DNA of 64,000 nucleotides from Oscillospiraceae bacterium (GTDB lineage Bacteria; Bacillota; Clostridia; Oscillospirales; Oscillospiraceae). The stretch covers positions 1 to 64,000 of the forward strand of contig JAFSAP010000015.1 in assembly GCA_017440925.1 (NCBI GenBank), given 5' to 3'. The notes beneath the pieces were generated by a model that did not search any database, was not told the origin of the DNA, and saw only the letters and a list, made by a program, of their open reading frames with translations. The translations under genes were made by a program, and so were the position numbers. Shown here piece after piece: positions 1 through 6,750 of the stretch (within the stretch, counting starts at the first letter, position 1; every line of letters begins with the position of its first letter).

Positions 1-50
1 CCAGCCTGTCACGCTGGAGGTCGACGGTTCGAGTCCGTTCGGGGTCGCCA
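1..50 (+). tRNA. tRNA-Asp (GTC), 3' part only
   Basis: The window begins inside this tRNA, at the anticodon arm. The anticodon stem ccagc/gctgg closes a seven-base loop ctgtcac, giving anticodon GTC (Asp). The T-arm gacgg-ttcgagt-ccgtt follows, then the 3' acceptor strand (40-46), a G discriminator (47) and an encoded CCA (48-50). The 5' half lies outside the window. A rho-independent terminator follows directly. Confidence 0.93.
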
Positions 51-56
51 AATAAA

Positions 57-84
57 AACGCCATCCAAAAGGATGGCGTTTTTT
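57..84 (+). terminator. Terminator of tRNA-Asp
   Basis: The stem aacgccatcc/ggatggcgtt with an AAAA loop is followed by a T run (79-84). It lies seven bases after the tRNA CCA. The same hairpin with its flanks recurs at 211-249. Confidence 0.9.
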
Positions 85-95
85 ATTTGGCAATT
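57..95 (+). repeat. 39-base direct repeat, copy 1
   Basis: The terminator hairpin and downstream bases through caatt (57-95) recur without a mismatch at 211-249. Together with the copied tRNA segment at 185-199, this means the region from the tRNA T-arm through its terminator exists twice in the same orientation. Confidence 0.9.
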
Positions 96-100
96 TAGAA

Positions 101-199
101 GAGAACGGACTCGAAAAAAGAAATGCAAGGCTCCAGTGGAGCCTTGCTCCCTGCCGGCTTGACGGCAGCGATACCATAGTATAACGAGTCCGTTCGGGG
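101..199 (+). other. tRNA-linked structured element, copy A (behind tRNA-Asp)
   Basis: This non-coding stretch is bounded by tRNA-derived sequence. Bases 103-113 are the exact reverse complement of the tRNA-Asp bases cgagtccgttc (30-40). Bases 185-199 are an exact direct copy of tRNA bases 30-44. Between them lie AAATGC (121-126), a hairpin at 126-146 (caaggctcc/ggagccttg), and a second hairpin at 151-168 (ctgcc/ggcag) whose loop holds CTTGAC. The same layout, with different stem sequences, occurs behind tRNA-Arg at 8456-8547 and 9558-9649. Its function is unknown; it may be a small mobile or integration-derived element or a structured RNA. Confidence 0.65.
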
Positions 200-210
200 A
201 AGAGAATCCG

Positions 211-249
211 AACGCCATCCAAAAGGATGGCGTTTTTTATTTGGCAATT
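211..249 (+). repeat. 39-base direct repeat, copy 2 (second terminator)
   Basis: This is a perfect copy of 57-95, including the terminator hairpin and its T run. It directly follows the partial tRNA-Asp copy at 185-199, as expected if the original tRNA 3' end and terminator were displaced by insertion of the intervening segment. Confidence 0.88.
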
Positions 250-273
250 CAGAAAAGCGGATTCGTAAATAAG

Positions 274-302
274 AACTCCCTGGACGCTTTATCCAGGGAG
301 TT
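274..302 (-). terminator. Terminator hairpin after the DUF3737 gene
   Basis: The ten-base-pair stem aactccctgg/ccagggagtt lies nine bases beyond the stop of the minus-strand gene ending at 311. On the minus strand it is followed by the weak T-rich run cttattt. Confidence 0.65.
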
Positions 303-310
303 ATCTTGCA

Positions 311-1153
311 TTATCGGATAATAACCTTGCCTGTGCACTCCATAACCGCGTCTCCCATGATCACTTCGCCGACGGAATCAACGATGATCCTTCCGGACCG
401 GGGATTTTTGATGGAATCCACATGGCCGGTGATGGTTGCGTTTACATCAGAGTACTCGAAAGCCAGATCCGTGTCTTCCATAACACAGTTTTCCAGTTTC
501 AGATTTTTGCAGTAACACAGAGGCTGGGTGCCAATGATCTTGCAGCCGATCAGCGTCAGATTTTCTGAGAACCAGCCCAGATATTCACCCCGCACGACAC
601 TGTCGATGACGGTGACATTTTTGCTGTGCCAGAAAGCGTCTTTGGTATTGAGGAAGCAATTGCTGATCTCCAGATTTTCCATGTACTGGAAGGAGTACTT
701 TCCCTTCATTTCTACATGATCCAGCTTGACATTACGGCTGTCCAGAAACAGATATTCTGCCTCGATTTTGCTGTCTTTCAGTGTAATGCCGTCACACTTC
801 CAGCCAAATTCCGGGGAATGGATGGTGCAGTCGTCAATGAGGATATTTCTGCATTCCCGGACTGCTTTGATGCCATTCAGATCCGATTCGGAAATGGAGC
901 CATTTTCGCTGTACCAGATGGCGGCCCGGGTGGCTTCATCCATCCGGGAATCTGTCATTTTAAAATCCTGCACATGCCACAGTGGATAACGCAGGGAAAA
1001 ACTGCAGTTTTCCAGAGCAACATTCCGGGCTTCTTTCAGTACGGATTCACCGTCGGCAGGCCCTGCAAAGATGCAGTCACGGATCTCTGCGTCGGTCATA
1101 TGGTACAGGGAACGTTCTTCATCGTAGGTCATTCCCTCAATGGTTGTTCTCAT
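311..1153 (-). CDS. DUF3737 family protein, predicted right-handed beta-helix
   Basis: The 280-residue product matches my recollection of the DUF3737 family: repeated short blocks of the type ENLEISNCF, KNVTVIDSVV and ENLTLIGCKI, each about 20 residues long, as in a right-handed parallel beta-helix. The N-terminus MRTTIEGMTYDEERSLY is also typical. The biochemical role of the family is unknown. No signal peptide or membrane segment is visible, so it is probably cytoplasmic. The start is supported by AAGGAG 11 bases upstream and by a TTGCAA-17-TATAAT promoter. It is a single-gene unit divergent from ogt. Confidence 0.88.
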   Translation of the reverse strand: MRTTIEGMTYDEERSLYHMTDAEIRDCIFAGPADGESVLKEARNVALENCSFSLRYPLWHVQDFKMTDSRMDEATRAAIWYSENGSISESDLNGIKAVRECRNILIDDCTIHSPEFGWKCDGITLKDSKIEAEYLFLDSRNVKLDHVEMKGKYSFQYMENLEISNCFLNTKDAFWHSKNVTVIDSVVRGEYLGWFSENLTLIGCKIIGTQPLCYCKNLKLENCVMEDTDLAFEYSDVNATITGHVDSIKNPRSGRIIVDSVGEVIMGDAVMECTGKVIIR

Positions 1154-1195
1154 ATATTTTCAATCTCCTTAAAGACCTTTTATCAAATCCAACAC

Positions 1196-1224
1196 ATTAT
1201 AACGCAAAGCATATCCGCTTGCAA
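1196..1224 (-). promoter_or_regulatory. Sigma-A promoter for the DUF3737 gene
   Basis: On the minus strand, TTGCAA (1219-1224) and TATAAT (1196-1201) are separated by 17 bases. The -10 box lies about 40 bases before the ATG at 1153. Confidence 0.75.
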
Positions 1225-1238
1225 GATGGGATTTGGTA

Positions 1239-1267
1239 TAGACTTTTTTAGAAATAAGGAATATAAT
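1239..1267 (+). promoter_or_regulatory. Promoter for ogt
   Basis: TAGACT (1239-1244) and TATAAT (1262-1267) are 17 bases apart, and the -10 lies 30 bases before the ATG at 1298. It is back to back with the DUF3737 promoter. Confidence 0.6.
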
Positions 1268-1297
1268 GGGCATAAATACCAAAAAGGGAAGATCAAT

Positions 1298-1780
1298 ATG
1301 GTATATTATGCGCAGGTTATGTCGCCAGCAGGGATGCTTCGGCTGGAAAGCGACGGTGAAAACCTTACAGGATTGTACTTTATGCCAGAGGATGCTGCGG
1401 CACAGTATCCCTACCGGGAATGTCCGGTATTCCATTCTGTCAGAAACTGGCTGGATGCCTATTTCCGGGGAGATCCTTATGCACCGGATTTTTCCATGAA
1501 GCTGCAGGGAACACCCTTTCAGATGCAGGTATGGGAGATTTTGAAAACCATCCCCTGCGGACAGGTGAGAACCTACGGTGACATTGCGCGGGAAATCGCT
1601 GCGCTTGCAGGAATGGAGAAAATGTCTGCACAGGCCGTAGGGCAGGCTGTGGGGCGCAATCCCATCAGCATCATTGTTCCCTGCCACCGTGTTGTAGGCG
1701 CCGGAGGAAAGCTCACAGGCTACGCAGCAGGGCTGGAGAAAAAGATTTGGCTGCTGCAGCATGAAGGATGGCTGGAATAA
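1298..1780 (+). CDS. ogt: Methylated-DNA-[protein]-cysteine S-methyltransferase
   Basis: The product transfers the alkyl group from O6-alkylguanine (or O4-alkylthymine) in DNA to its own cysteine, a one-use repair reaction. The 160-residue protein carries the active-site motif IIVPCHRVVG with Cys129, preceded by the helix-turn-helix segment GQVRTYGDIAREI that inserts into DNA, and the downstream GYAAGLEKK segment typical of the family. The open frame extends far upstream, but the ATG at 1298 is preferred: it has AAGGGAAG upstream, follows a -10 box, and gives the normal Ogt length. Identification is firm; the choice between Ogt and the non-Ada MGMT name is conventional. Confidence 0.93.
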   Translation: MVYYAQVMSPAGMLRLESDGENLTGLYFMPEDAAAQYPYRECPVFHSVRNWLDAYFRGDPYAPDFSMKLQGTPFQMQVWEILKTIPCGQVRTYGDIAREIAALAGMEKMSAQAVGQAVGRNPISIIVPCHRVVGAGGKLTGYAAGLEKKIWLLQHEGWLE

Positions 1781-1783
1781 CGT

Positions 1784-1809
1784 AAGCGCCGGACGTTTGT
1801 CCGGCGCTT
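1784..1809. terminator. Hairpin between convergent genes
   Basis: The perfect stem aagcgccggac/gtccggcgctt with a four-base loop lies between ogt (plus strand) and the ATP-grasp gene (minus strand). It has no strong T run on either side, so it may end transcription weakly in both directions. Confidence 0.55.
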
Positions 1810-1826
1810 CTGCATATGTATGGGAA

Positions 1827-3017
1827 TTAGTAGGTTGCTGCCAGGTCGGCGTAATACTGCATCATTTCCTCTTCGGTGTCGAAGTTGGCAACATACATCT
1901 GGTTTGCCATAGCACCGGACAGGGCATCGGGGATACGGCCCCACATGACCATCTTCTCGCCGTACTTCAGCATGACTTCATAGTCATCCAGCTTGTACTG
2001 CTTGCCGTCGCGGCGGCCGAAGAAAGCGGTGTAGTGGGAGTTGCCGATGGACTTGGTGTTGGTGTCGAAAGCGATCATGTCGGCCCAGATCTTGTAAACG
2101 TCAGTCTCCTGAGAGTAGTTGTACATCTCGGGGGTGAAACCGCCTGCAGGACGCATGTTGACTTCCAGACCCAAAACGTCCCCCTTCTTGCCCAGGCCTT
2201 CCTGATCCTCATTCAGAACGAAGAACTCCAGGTGGATGAAGCGGCTCTTGACACCGAAGGACTTGACAGTAGCCAGACCTGCCTGGCGGATCTTCTCGGG
2301 CAGCTCCTTGACCAGGTAGTAGACGGAGTCGCCGTTGTCATTGACGATGTCCATCAGAGAATGAGGGGTGATGTTGCCGGATTCGAACAGCATGTTGCCC
2401 TGGGAATCCACAATGCCGTCATAGGTCTGAACATAGCCGTTGACGAACTCTTCCATGATGTAGATGTTATCGTCCTTGGTATCGATGAACCACTGGACAT
2501 CCTCGTCGCACTTCAGCTTATAGGTGTTGGAAGCGCCAACGCCATTGTCGGGCTTAACAACAACGGGATAACCGACAGTGTGGGCAAACTCCAGAGCGTC
2601 CTCCAGACCCTCCACCAGGTGGTAACGGGCAACGGGCAGACCGGCCTTCTCGTAGTAAGCCTTCATAGCAGACTTATACTTGATCTTGTCCATCTCATCC
2701 AGCTTGGGGCCGGTGGTGATATTGAACTCGGTACGCAGAGCAGCGTCACGCATCAGCCAATATTCGTTGTTGGATTCCAGCCAGTCGATCTTGCCGTACT
2801 TGAAGGTGAAGAAGGCAACAGCCTTAAAGACCTCGTCATAGTTTTCCAGAGAAGTGACCTTGTAATACTCGTGGAGGCTCTCCTTCAGCTCGGGCATCAG
2901 ATCATCGTAGGGGCAGTCGCCGATACCCAGCACACGCATGCCGTTGTACTTCAGTTCGCGGCAGAACTTCCAGTAGGTCAGGGGAAAGTTGGGGGAAATG
3001 AATACGAAATTTTTCAT
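1827..3017 (-). CDS. ATP-grasp domain protein (carboxylate-amine/thiol ligase-like)
   Basis: The 396-residue product has the ATP-grasp layout: an N-terminal pre-ATP-grasp domain (1-110, starting MKNFVFISPNFPLTYWKF), the lysine strand and glycine loop YPVVVKPDNGVGASNTYKL (about 165-183), the adenine-binding IYIMEEFV, and the metal-binding ending LEVNMRPAGG. Such enzymes activate a carboxylate as acyl-phosphate and join it to a nucleophile. The substrate is not evident and it is not one of the standard housekeeping members. It is third in a minus-strand operon after two esterase genes (50 bases from the nearer), so it may make or modify an ester- or amide-linked small molecule with them. A GGAGAGAAA sequence lies just before the ATG. 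Confidence 0.85.
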   Translation of the reverse strand: MKNFVFISPNFPLTYWKFCRELKYNGMRVLGIGDCPYDDLMPELKESLHEYYKVTSLENYDEVFKAVAFFTFKYGKIDWLESNNEYWLMRDAALRTEFNITTGPKLDEMDKIKYKSAMKAYYEKAGLPVARYHLVEGLEDALEFAHTVGYPVVVKPDNGVGASNTYKLKCDEDVQWFIDTKDDNIYIMEEFVNGYVQTYDGIVDSQGNMLFESGNITPHSLMDIVNDNGDSVYYLVKELPEKIRQAGLATVKSFGVKSRFIHLEFFVLNEDQEGLGKKGDVLGLEVNMRPAGGFTPEMYNYSQETDVYKIWADMIAFDTNTKSIGNSHYTAFFGRRDGKQYKLDDYEVMLKYGEKMVMWGRIPDALSGAMANQMYVANFDTEEEMMQYYADLAATY

Positions 3018-3066
3018 GTTTTTCTCTCCTTATATCAGAATGTGGATGGAAAATACAGATTTTTGA

Positions 3067-3819
3067 TTATCCCAGCAGCCAGGGTAGGTAGGTGGGAACC
3101 ATCTTGTGCCACCAGGGCCAGTCATGGTTTACGTCGTGGCCCCAGTATTCAAACCGGGTGGGGATACCCTTGCGGCAGCAGACGGTGTCCAGCATCCGGG
3201 TGGATTCCAGCAGGGGCTCTTCCCAGGCACCCTGGCCGATGACGATAAGGCTCTTCTGGCTGCGGTACATATCCATGTAGAAGTGGTCCTCAGGCATGTT
3301 GGCCAGATAGAAAGCGGGGCAGTTGTTGTAAACCAGATCATCGCAGTAGTCGCCGAAGAACTCCTTGTTGTCATACAGACCGGAGATGGCAAAACAGCTG
3401 CTAAACAGGTCGGGACGGCGGTAGTACAGGTTTGCAGCATGCATGGCACCCATGGAGCAGCCGAAGGTCATGATGCCCTGGTGGAAGCCATTGGCGGTGC
3501 CTGCGATGTGGTTGATGGCGGGAACCAGCTCGTAGCAGATGTAATTGACCCACTTCTCATGGTTTTCGATGCGCCAGCGGTTATCAGCGCCCAGAGCAGC
3601 CCAGGCTTCATTGTCGATAGAATCGCAGGCAAAGACCATCACTTCACCGGATTCGATCCAGGGGGCCCAGGTCTTATCCATGTTGAAGCCTTCAAAATCC
3701 CAGAAGCGGCCTGCCTGGCAGGGGATGAACATGACAGGTCTGCCGCTGTGGCCGTAGACCTTGAACTCCATCTCCCGGTTCAGATGGCTGCTCCAATGCT
3801 TTTCGTAGCGAATTTCCAT
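3067..3819 (-). CDS. Esterase D-like alpha/beta hydrolase
   Basis: This is a 250-residue alpha/beta hydrolase of the putative esterase (PF00756-like) group. The nucleophile elbow is FGCSMGAMHA with Ser122, and a histidine-rich end (YWGHDVNHDWPWW, about 227-240) supplies the catalytic His. There is no signal peptide, so it is cytoplasmic. It shares an operon with a second esterase upstream (27 bases away) and the ATP-grasp gene downstream. The Trp-rich, Cys-containing sequence and the grouping are seen directly; the substrate is unknown. An AGGAG sequence lies before the ATG. Confidence 0.86.
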   Translation of the reverse strand: MEIRYEKHWSSHLNREMEFKVYGHSGRPVMFIPCQAGRFWDFEGFNMDKTWAPWIESGEVMVFACDSIDNEAWAALGADNRWRIENHEKWVNYICYELVPAINHIAGTANGFHQGIMTFGCSMGAMHAANLYYRRPDLFSSCFAISGLYDNKEFFGDYCDDLVYNNCPAFYLANMPEDHFYMDMYRSQKSLIVIGQGAWEEPLLESTRMLDTVCCRKGIPTRFEYWGHDVNHDWPWWHKMVPTYLPWLLG

Positions 3820-3846
3820 TTTCTAACTCCTCTTAACTTTGTATAC

Positions 3847-4602
3847 TTATAATCCCAAACACTCCATAAACACGGGAATTTGCTTTTCCCAGGAGGCTTC
3901 GGAATGATTTCCATTGGGGATGATGCGGAAGGTCAGGTTGGCCTCCTTTTTCAGCAGTGCGCCGGCAGTGCGGCGAAGAATGCGCAGGTTGCCGCGGTGA
4001 TTACAAAGTTCATGTTCACCGTAATCCAGATAGATGGTGCTGTCCGGTGCCATGGCGCTTCCGGCGATCATGGCAAGTACTTTCCGGGGACAGACCCACA
4101 GGCTGGGGCTGAGGCAGGCAGCCCGCTGGAATACATGGTTATACGTCAGACTGCCGTACAGGGCGATCAGACCGCCCATGGAGGAACCGGCAATAGCCGT
4201 ATGTTCCCGGTCGGGAAGGGTGGGATAATTTACATCGATATAGGGCTTTAGTTTGTTTACCAGCCAGTCCATCAGGATGGGGGCTGTGCCCTGGATATGA
4301 CCGTGCTCTTTGTTCCGGTAGGAGAAGGGGGCATATTCACAAAGCCGCCGGTTTCCCTGGTGGTTGCATTCTACGGCAACGACGATCAGTTCTTTTTCGG
4401 TTTCATCCAGGAATTTTTTCATGCCCCAGGATTTGCCGAAGGTGGCATCTTCATCCAGAAAGATATTGTGACTGTCGAACATATAGAGGACGGGGTAGCG
4501 CATTTCCGTGTTTTCCTCCCAGGAATCGGGAAGGTAAATATAGGCTTTGCGGGGGGTATCCCCGGAGAGCTCTGGAATGGTGACATTCCACTTTTTCAAC
4601 AT
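3847..4602 (-). CDS. Esterase family protein (PF00756-like)
   Basis: The 251-residue hydrolase has the nucleophile motif GSSMGG (Ser141), the oxyanion-side sequence RYPVLYMFDSHNIF, and a catalytic His in NGNHSEASW (His233). It resembles enterochelin esterase/antigen-85-type esterases. A longer frame begins at 4626, but the ATG at 4602 is preferred because GGAGG sits ten bases before it while 4626 has no such site. It is the first gene of the three-gene operon with a perfect-looking promoter upstream. It is a diverged relative of the next gene, so the two esterases may act on different positions or stages of the same compound (inference). Confidence 0.87.
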   Translation of the reverse strand: MLKKWNVTIPELSGDTPRKAYIYLPDSWEENTEMRYPVLYMFDSHNIFLDEDATFGKSWGMKKFLDETEKELIVVAVECNHQGNRRLCEYAPFSYRNKEHGHIQGTAPILMDWLVNKLKPYIDVNYPTLPDREHTAIAGSSMGGLIALYGSLTYNHVFQRAACLSPSLWVCPRKVLAMIAGSAMAPDSTIYLDYGEHELCNHRGNLRILRRTAGALLKKEANLTFRIIPNGNHSEASWEKQIPVFMECLGL

Positions 4603-4650
4603 GTATGAAAAACCTCCGATAAACATACAGTAATGAATAAGATAACATAC

Positions 4651-4679
4651 AGTATACCTTTGAATTCATAAATTGTCAA
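4651..4679 (-). promoter_or_regulatory. Promoter of the esterase/ATP-grasp operon
   Basis: On the minus strand, consensus TTGACA (4674-4679), a 17-base spacer and TATACT (4651-4656) stand about 50 bases before the ATG at 4602. The rest of 4680-4792 shows no gene. Confidence 0.85.
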
Positions 4680-4792
4680 CATTTCCGGCAGAAATTGGAG
4701 TTTTTCTCAAAAATACAGTGGGATAGAATACATAGTTTACGGAATATATGCAAAATGACATGGAAAACCGGAGCTCCCCATGCCATTGCTGT

Positions 4793-5578
4793 TTAAAGTT
4801 TGTGAAAAACAGGCTGCCGTTCTGCAAAGGTGCAGACATATCCGAAAATATCTTTTAAGATATCACAGACCTGGAAGGTGTACTGTCCCACCCGGCTGCA
4901 GGTATGGGCGTCAGATCCCACTGTTACGATTTCTCCGCCCAACTCTTTGAAACGGCGGATGATATCCATGGTGGGAAGATACCCGCCGCAGCGGTCCATA
5001 CCGCTGGTGTTCACCTCCATACCCTTGCCTTTTTGAACCAGAACACGCAGGATTTCGTCAACGATCTCATGGTGCTCTGCATAGGGCAGGGGACGGGGTG
5101 CAGGATGGCACTTGGTCTTGCTGATGTAGGTCAGATGGGCCAGAACATCGAAATCATTGTGCAGCTTCACACTTTCCAGTGTGGCCTCCAGATACCGCCG
5201 CTCCGCCTGGAATACAGACTTACCGCTCCAGTAGGGCTCAAAATACACATCCAGATCATCCACGAAATGAATGGAGCCCAACACAAAGTCAAAGGGCCGC
5301 CGCAGGAGATCTTTCTGAAATTGTTCCACATTGTGGATATCCATGCCGAACTCTGCGCCCCGGCGGATCTTCAGTCCGGGGATCTCCAGATGGTCGTATT
5401 CTGCATTGTAGGCAGCGGTATCAAAATCCAGTTTTCCCATCTGCCCCAGAGGATCGTAGTCCAGATGGTCGGTAAAACAGATCTCCTTCAATCCGGCAGA
5501 AAGGGCAGCCTTTGCCATAGCTTCGCCGGTATCATGCCCGTCGAAGGATACACGGGAATGCATATGATAGTCAAACAT
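4793..5578 (-). CDS. PHP-domain histidinol-phosphatase-like phosphoesterase
   Basis: The 261-residue protein is a PHP-family metallophosphoesterase, probably HisK-like histidinol-phosphatase. Visible metal ligands are the N-terminal HxH (DYHMHSR, His5/His7), FTDHLDY, GAEFGMD, LGSIHFVDD, the HLTYI segment and the closing GSDAHTCSRVGQ. The ATG at 5578 gives the canonical MFDYHMHS start; upstream in-frame residues lie inside mutY. The gene overlaps the mutY stop by eight bases, indicating translational coupling. No other histidine-biosynthesis gene is nearby, so the substrate could be another small phosphoester. Confidence 0.86.
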   Translation of the reverse strand: MFDYHMHSRVSFDGHDTGEAMAKAALSAGLKEICFTDHLDYDPLGQMGKLDFDTAAYNAEYDHLEIPGLKIRRGAEFGMDIHNVEQFQKDLLRRPFDFVLGSIHFVDDLDVYFEPYWSGKSVFQAERRYLEATLESVKLHNDFDVLAHLTYISKTKCHPAPRPLPYAEHHEIVDEILRVLVQKGKGMEVNTSGMDRCGGYLPTMDIIRRFKELGGEIVTVGSDAHTCSRVGQYTFQVCDILKDIFGYVCTFAERQPVFHKL

Positions 5579-6617
5579 CTTCTTTTTCCTCCCAGAACAG
5601 GCGGAATGCGGTGGGCAGTGCCGCCTGGGTGTTGATTTCTTCTTCTGTAAACCAGTGCAATTTTCCGGAACATTGGGATACATCCAGATAAATACCCTTC
5701 ATATCCCAGATGATGTGGGTAAAGATATGCTTTCTGTAAATCTCCTTGTGCACATTTCTGGGCAGGAGGCCCATCGCTTCTGCGGCAGCCACTGCTTCGG
5801 CAGTGTTCAGGTGGCGGCCAGTGTTGGGAAACTGCCACAACCCTGCCAGCAGTCCTTTGCCGGGACGCTTTTCCAGTGCATACCGTCCATCGCAATGGAA
5901 GATAAAGACCGTCCGCATTTCCTGGCGCTTTTCTTTTTTGGGAGATTTCACAGGCAGGGATTCTGCTGTGCCTGCCATGTATCCTTTGCAGATGGAAGCA
6001 CAGGGGCAGTTTTTGCAGTCAGGCTTTCTGTTGGGGCCGCAGACTGTTGCACCCAGTTCCATCAGTGCCTGGGTAAAGTCTCCGGCATCTGTTGGATATA
6101 TGGTGCAAAGCAGTTCCCGGACAGCCCTTTTTGTCTCTGGCTGGTCGATGGGAGTGGGGTCATTGCGCAGCCGGGAAAGCACCCGCAGTACATTTCCGTC
6201 CACAGCCGGTGTTTTCTGACCAAAAGCGATGGAACAGATGGCACCTGCAGTGTATTCTCCAATGCCGGGAAGGGCGATGACTTCTTCGTATTTCCGGGGA
6301 AATACACCGCCATGCTGTGCCATAATGACCTGGGCCGCTTTTTTCAGATTCCGTACCCGGCTGTAATAGCCCAGTCCCTCCCACAGCTTGTGCAGCACTT
6401 CATCCTCACAGGAAGCCAGTGCTTCAATGGCGGGCAATACAGAAAGAAAACGGGTATAGTATCCTCTGACGGCTTCCACCCGGGTCTGCTGGAGCATGAT
6501 CTCGGAAAGCCAGATGTGGTAGGGCTCCCGGTCAGCACGCCAGGGCAGGTCACGTTTGTGTTCCCGGTACCAGGGCAGCAGAAGTTCCGGCAGGGAAGCC
6601 AGGGGTGCTGTTTCCAA
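5571..6617 (-). CDS. mutY: A/G-specific adenine glycosylase MutY
   Basis: The enzyme removes adenine mispaired with 8-oxoguanine or guanine. The 348-residue protein has the catalytic Glu39 in LSEIMLQQTRVE, the helix-hairpin-helix LPGIGEYTAGAI, catalytic Asp140 in AVDGNVLRVLSR, four [4Fe-4S] cysteines (193, 201, 204, 210) and a C-terminal NUDIX-like domain (about 225-348, KRPGKGLLAGLWQFPNTG) that reads 8-oxoG. The start is TTG at 6617, fixed by AAGGAGG seven bases upstream and by the position of GLU/catalytic motifs. A promoter lies just upstream, divergent from the PIG-L gene. Confidence 0.95.
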   Translation of the reverse strand: METAPLASLPELLLPWYREHKRDLPWRADREPYHIWLSEIMLQQTRVEAVRGYYTRFLSVLPAIEALASCEDEVLHKLWEGLGYYSRVRNLKKAAQVIMAQHGGVFPRKYEEVIALPGIGEYTAGAICSIAFGQKTPAVDGNVLRVLSRLRNDPTPIDQPETKRAVRELLCTIYPTDAGDFTQALMELGATVCGPNRKPDCKNCPCASICKGYMAGTAESLPVKSPKKEKRQEMRTVFIFHCDGRYALEKRPGKGLLAGLWQFPNTGRHLNTAEAVAAAEAMGLLPRNVHKEIYRKHIFTHIIWDMKGIYLDVSQCSGKLHWFTEEEINTQAALPTAFRLFWEEKEDV

Positions 6618-6644
6618 AGAGATCCCTCCTTTCCTATTTTTCTT

Positions 6645-6674
6645 ATTTTACTATATGGCCGTTTATCATGTCAA
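6645..6674 (-). promoter_or_regulatory. Promoter of mutY
   Basis: On the minus strand, TTGACA (6669-6674) and TAAAAT (6645-6650) are 18 bases apart and lie 28 bases before the TTG start codon of mutY. Confidence 0.7.
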
Positions 6675-6691
6675 GGCGGATGGTTTTCTCT

Positions 6692-6720
6692 TTGACAAGC
6701 TTTGCCATCGTGTGTATAAT
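6692..6720 (+). promoter_or_regulatory. Promoter of the PIG-L deacetylase gene
   Basis: Perfect consensus TTGACA (6692-6697) and TATAAT (6715-6720) are separated by 17 bases. The RBS GGGAGGG follows at 6738-6744. Confidence 0.88.
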
Positions 6721-6750
6721 TGGATTACTATGATCCTGGGAGGGACATCC

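Noticed and set aside
9..218. Minus-strand ORF of 69 codons across the tRNA-Asp end
   Set aside because: It covers the tRNA 3' end, terminators and repeat element. Its ending (RTDSNRRP) is the usual spurious translation of a tRNA region.
626..1297. 5' extension of the ogt frame
   Set aside because: It runs antisense through the DUF3737 gene and the promoter region. The ATG at 1298 has its own RBS and gives the family length.
1761..3242. Plus-strand 493-codon ORF
   Set aside because: It is antisense to the ATP-grasp gene and its neighbour, which have clear motifs, an RBS and a promoter. Its Val/Leu/Gln-rich repetitive make-up is typical of a shadow frame.
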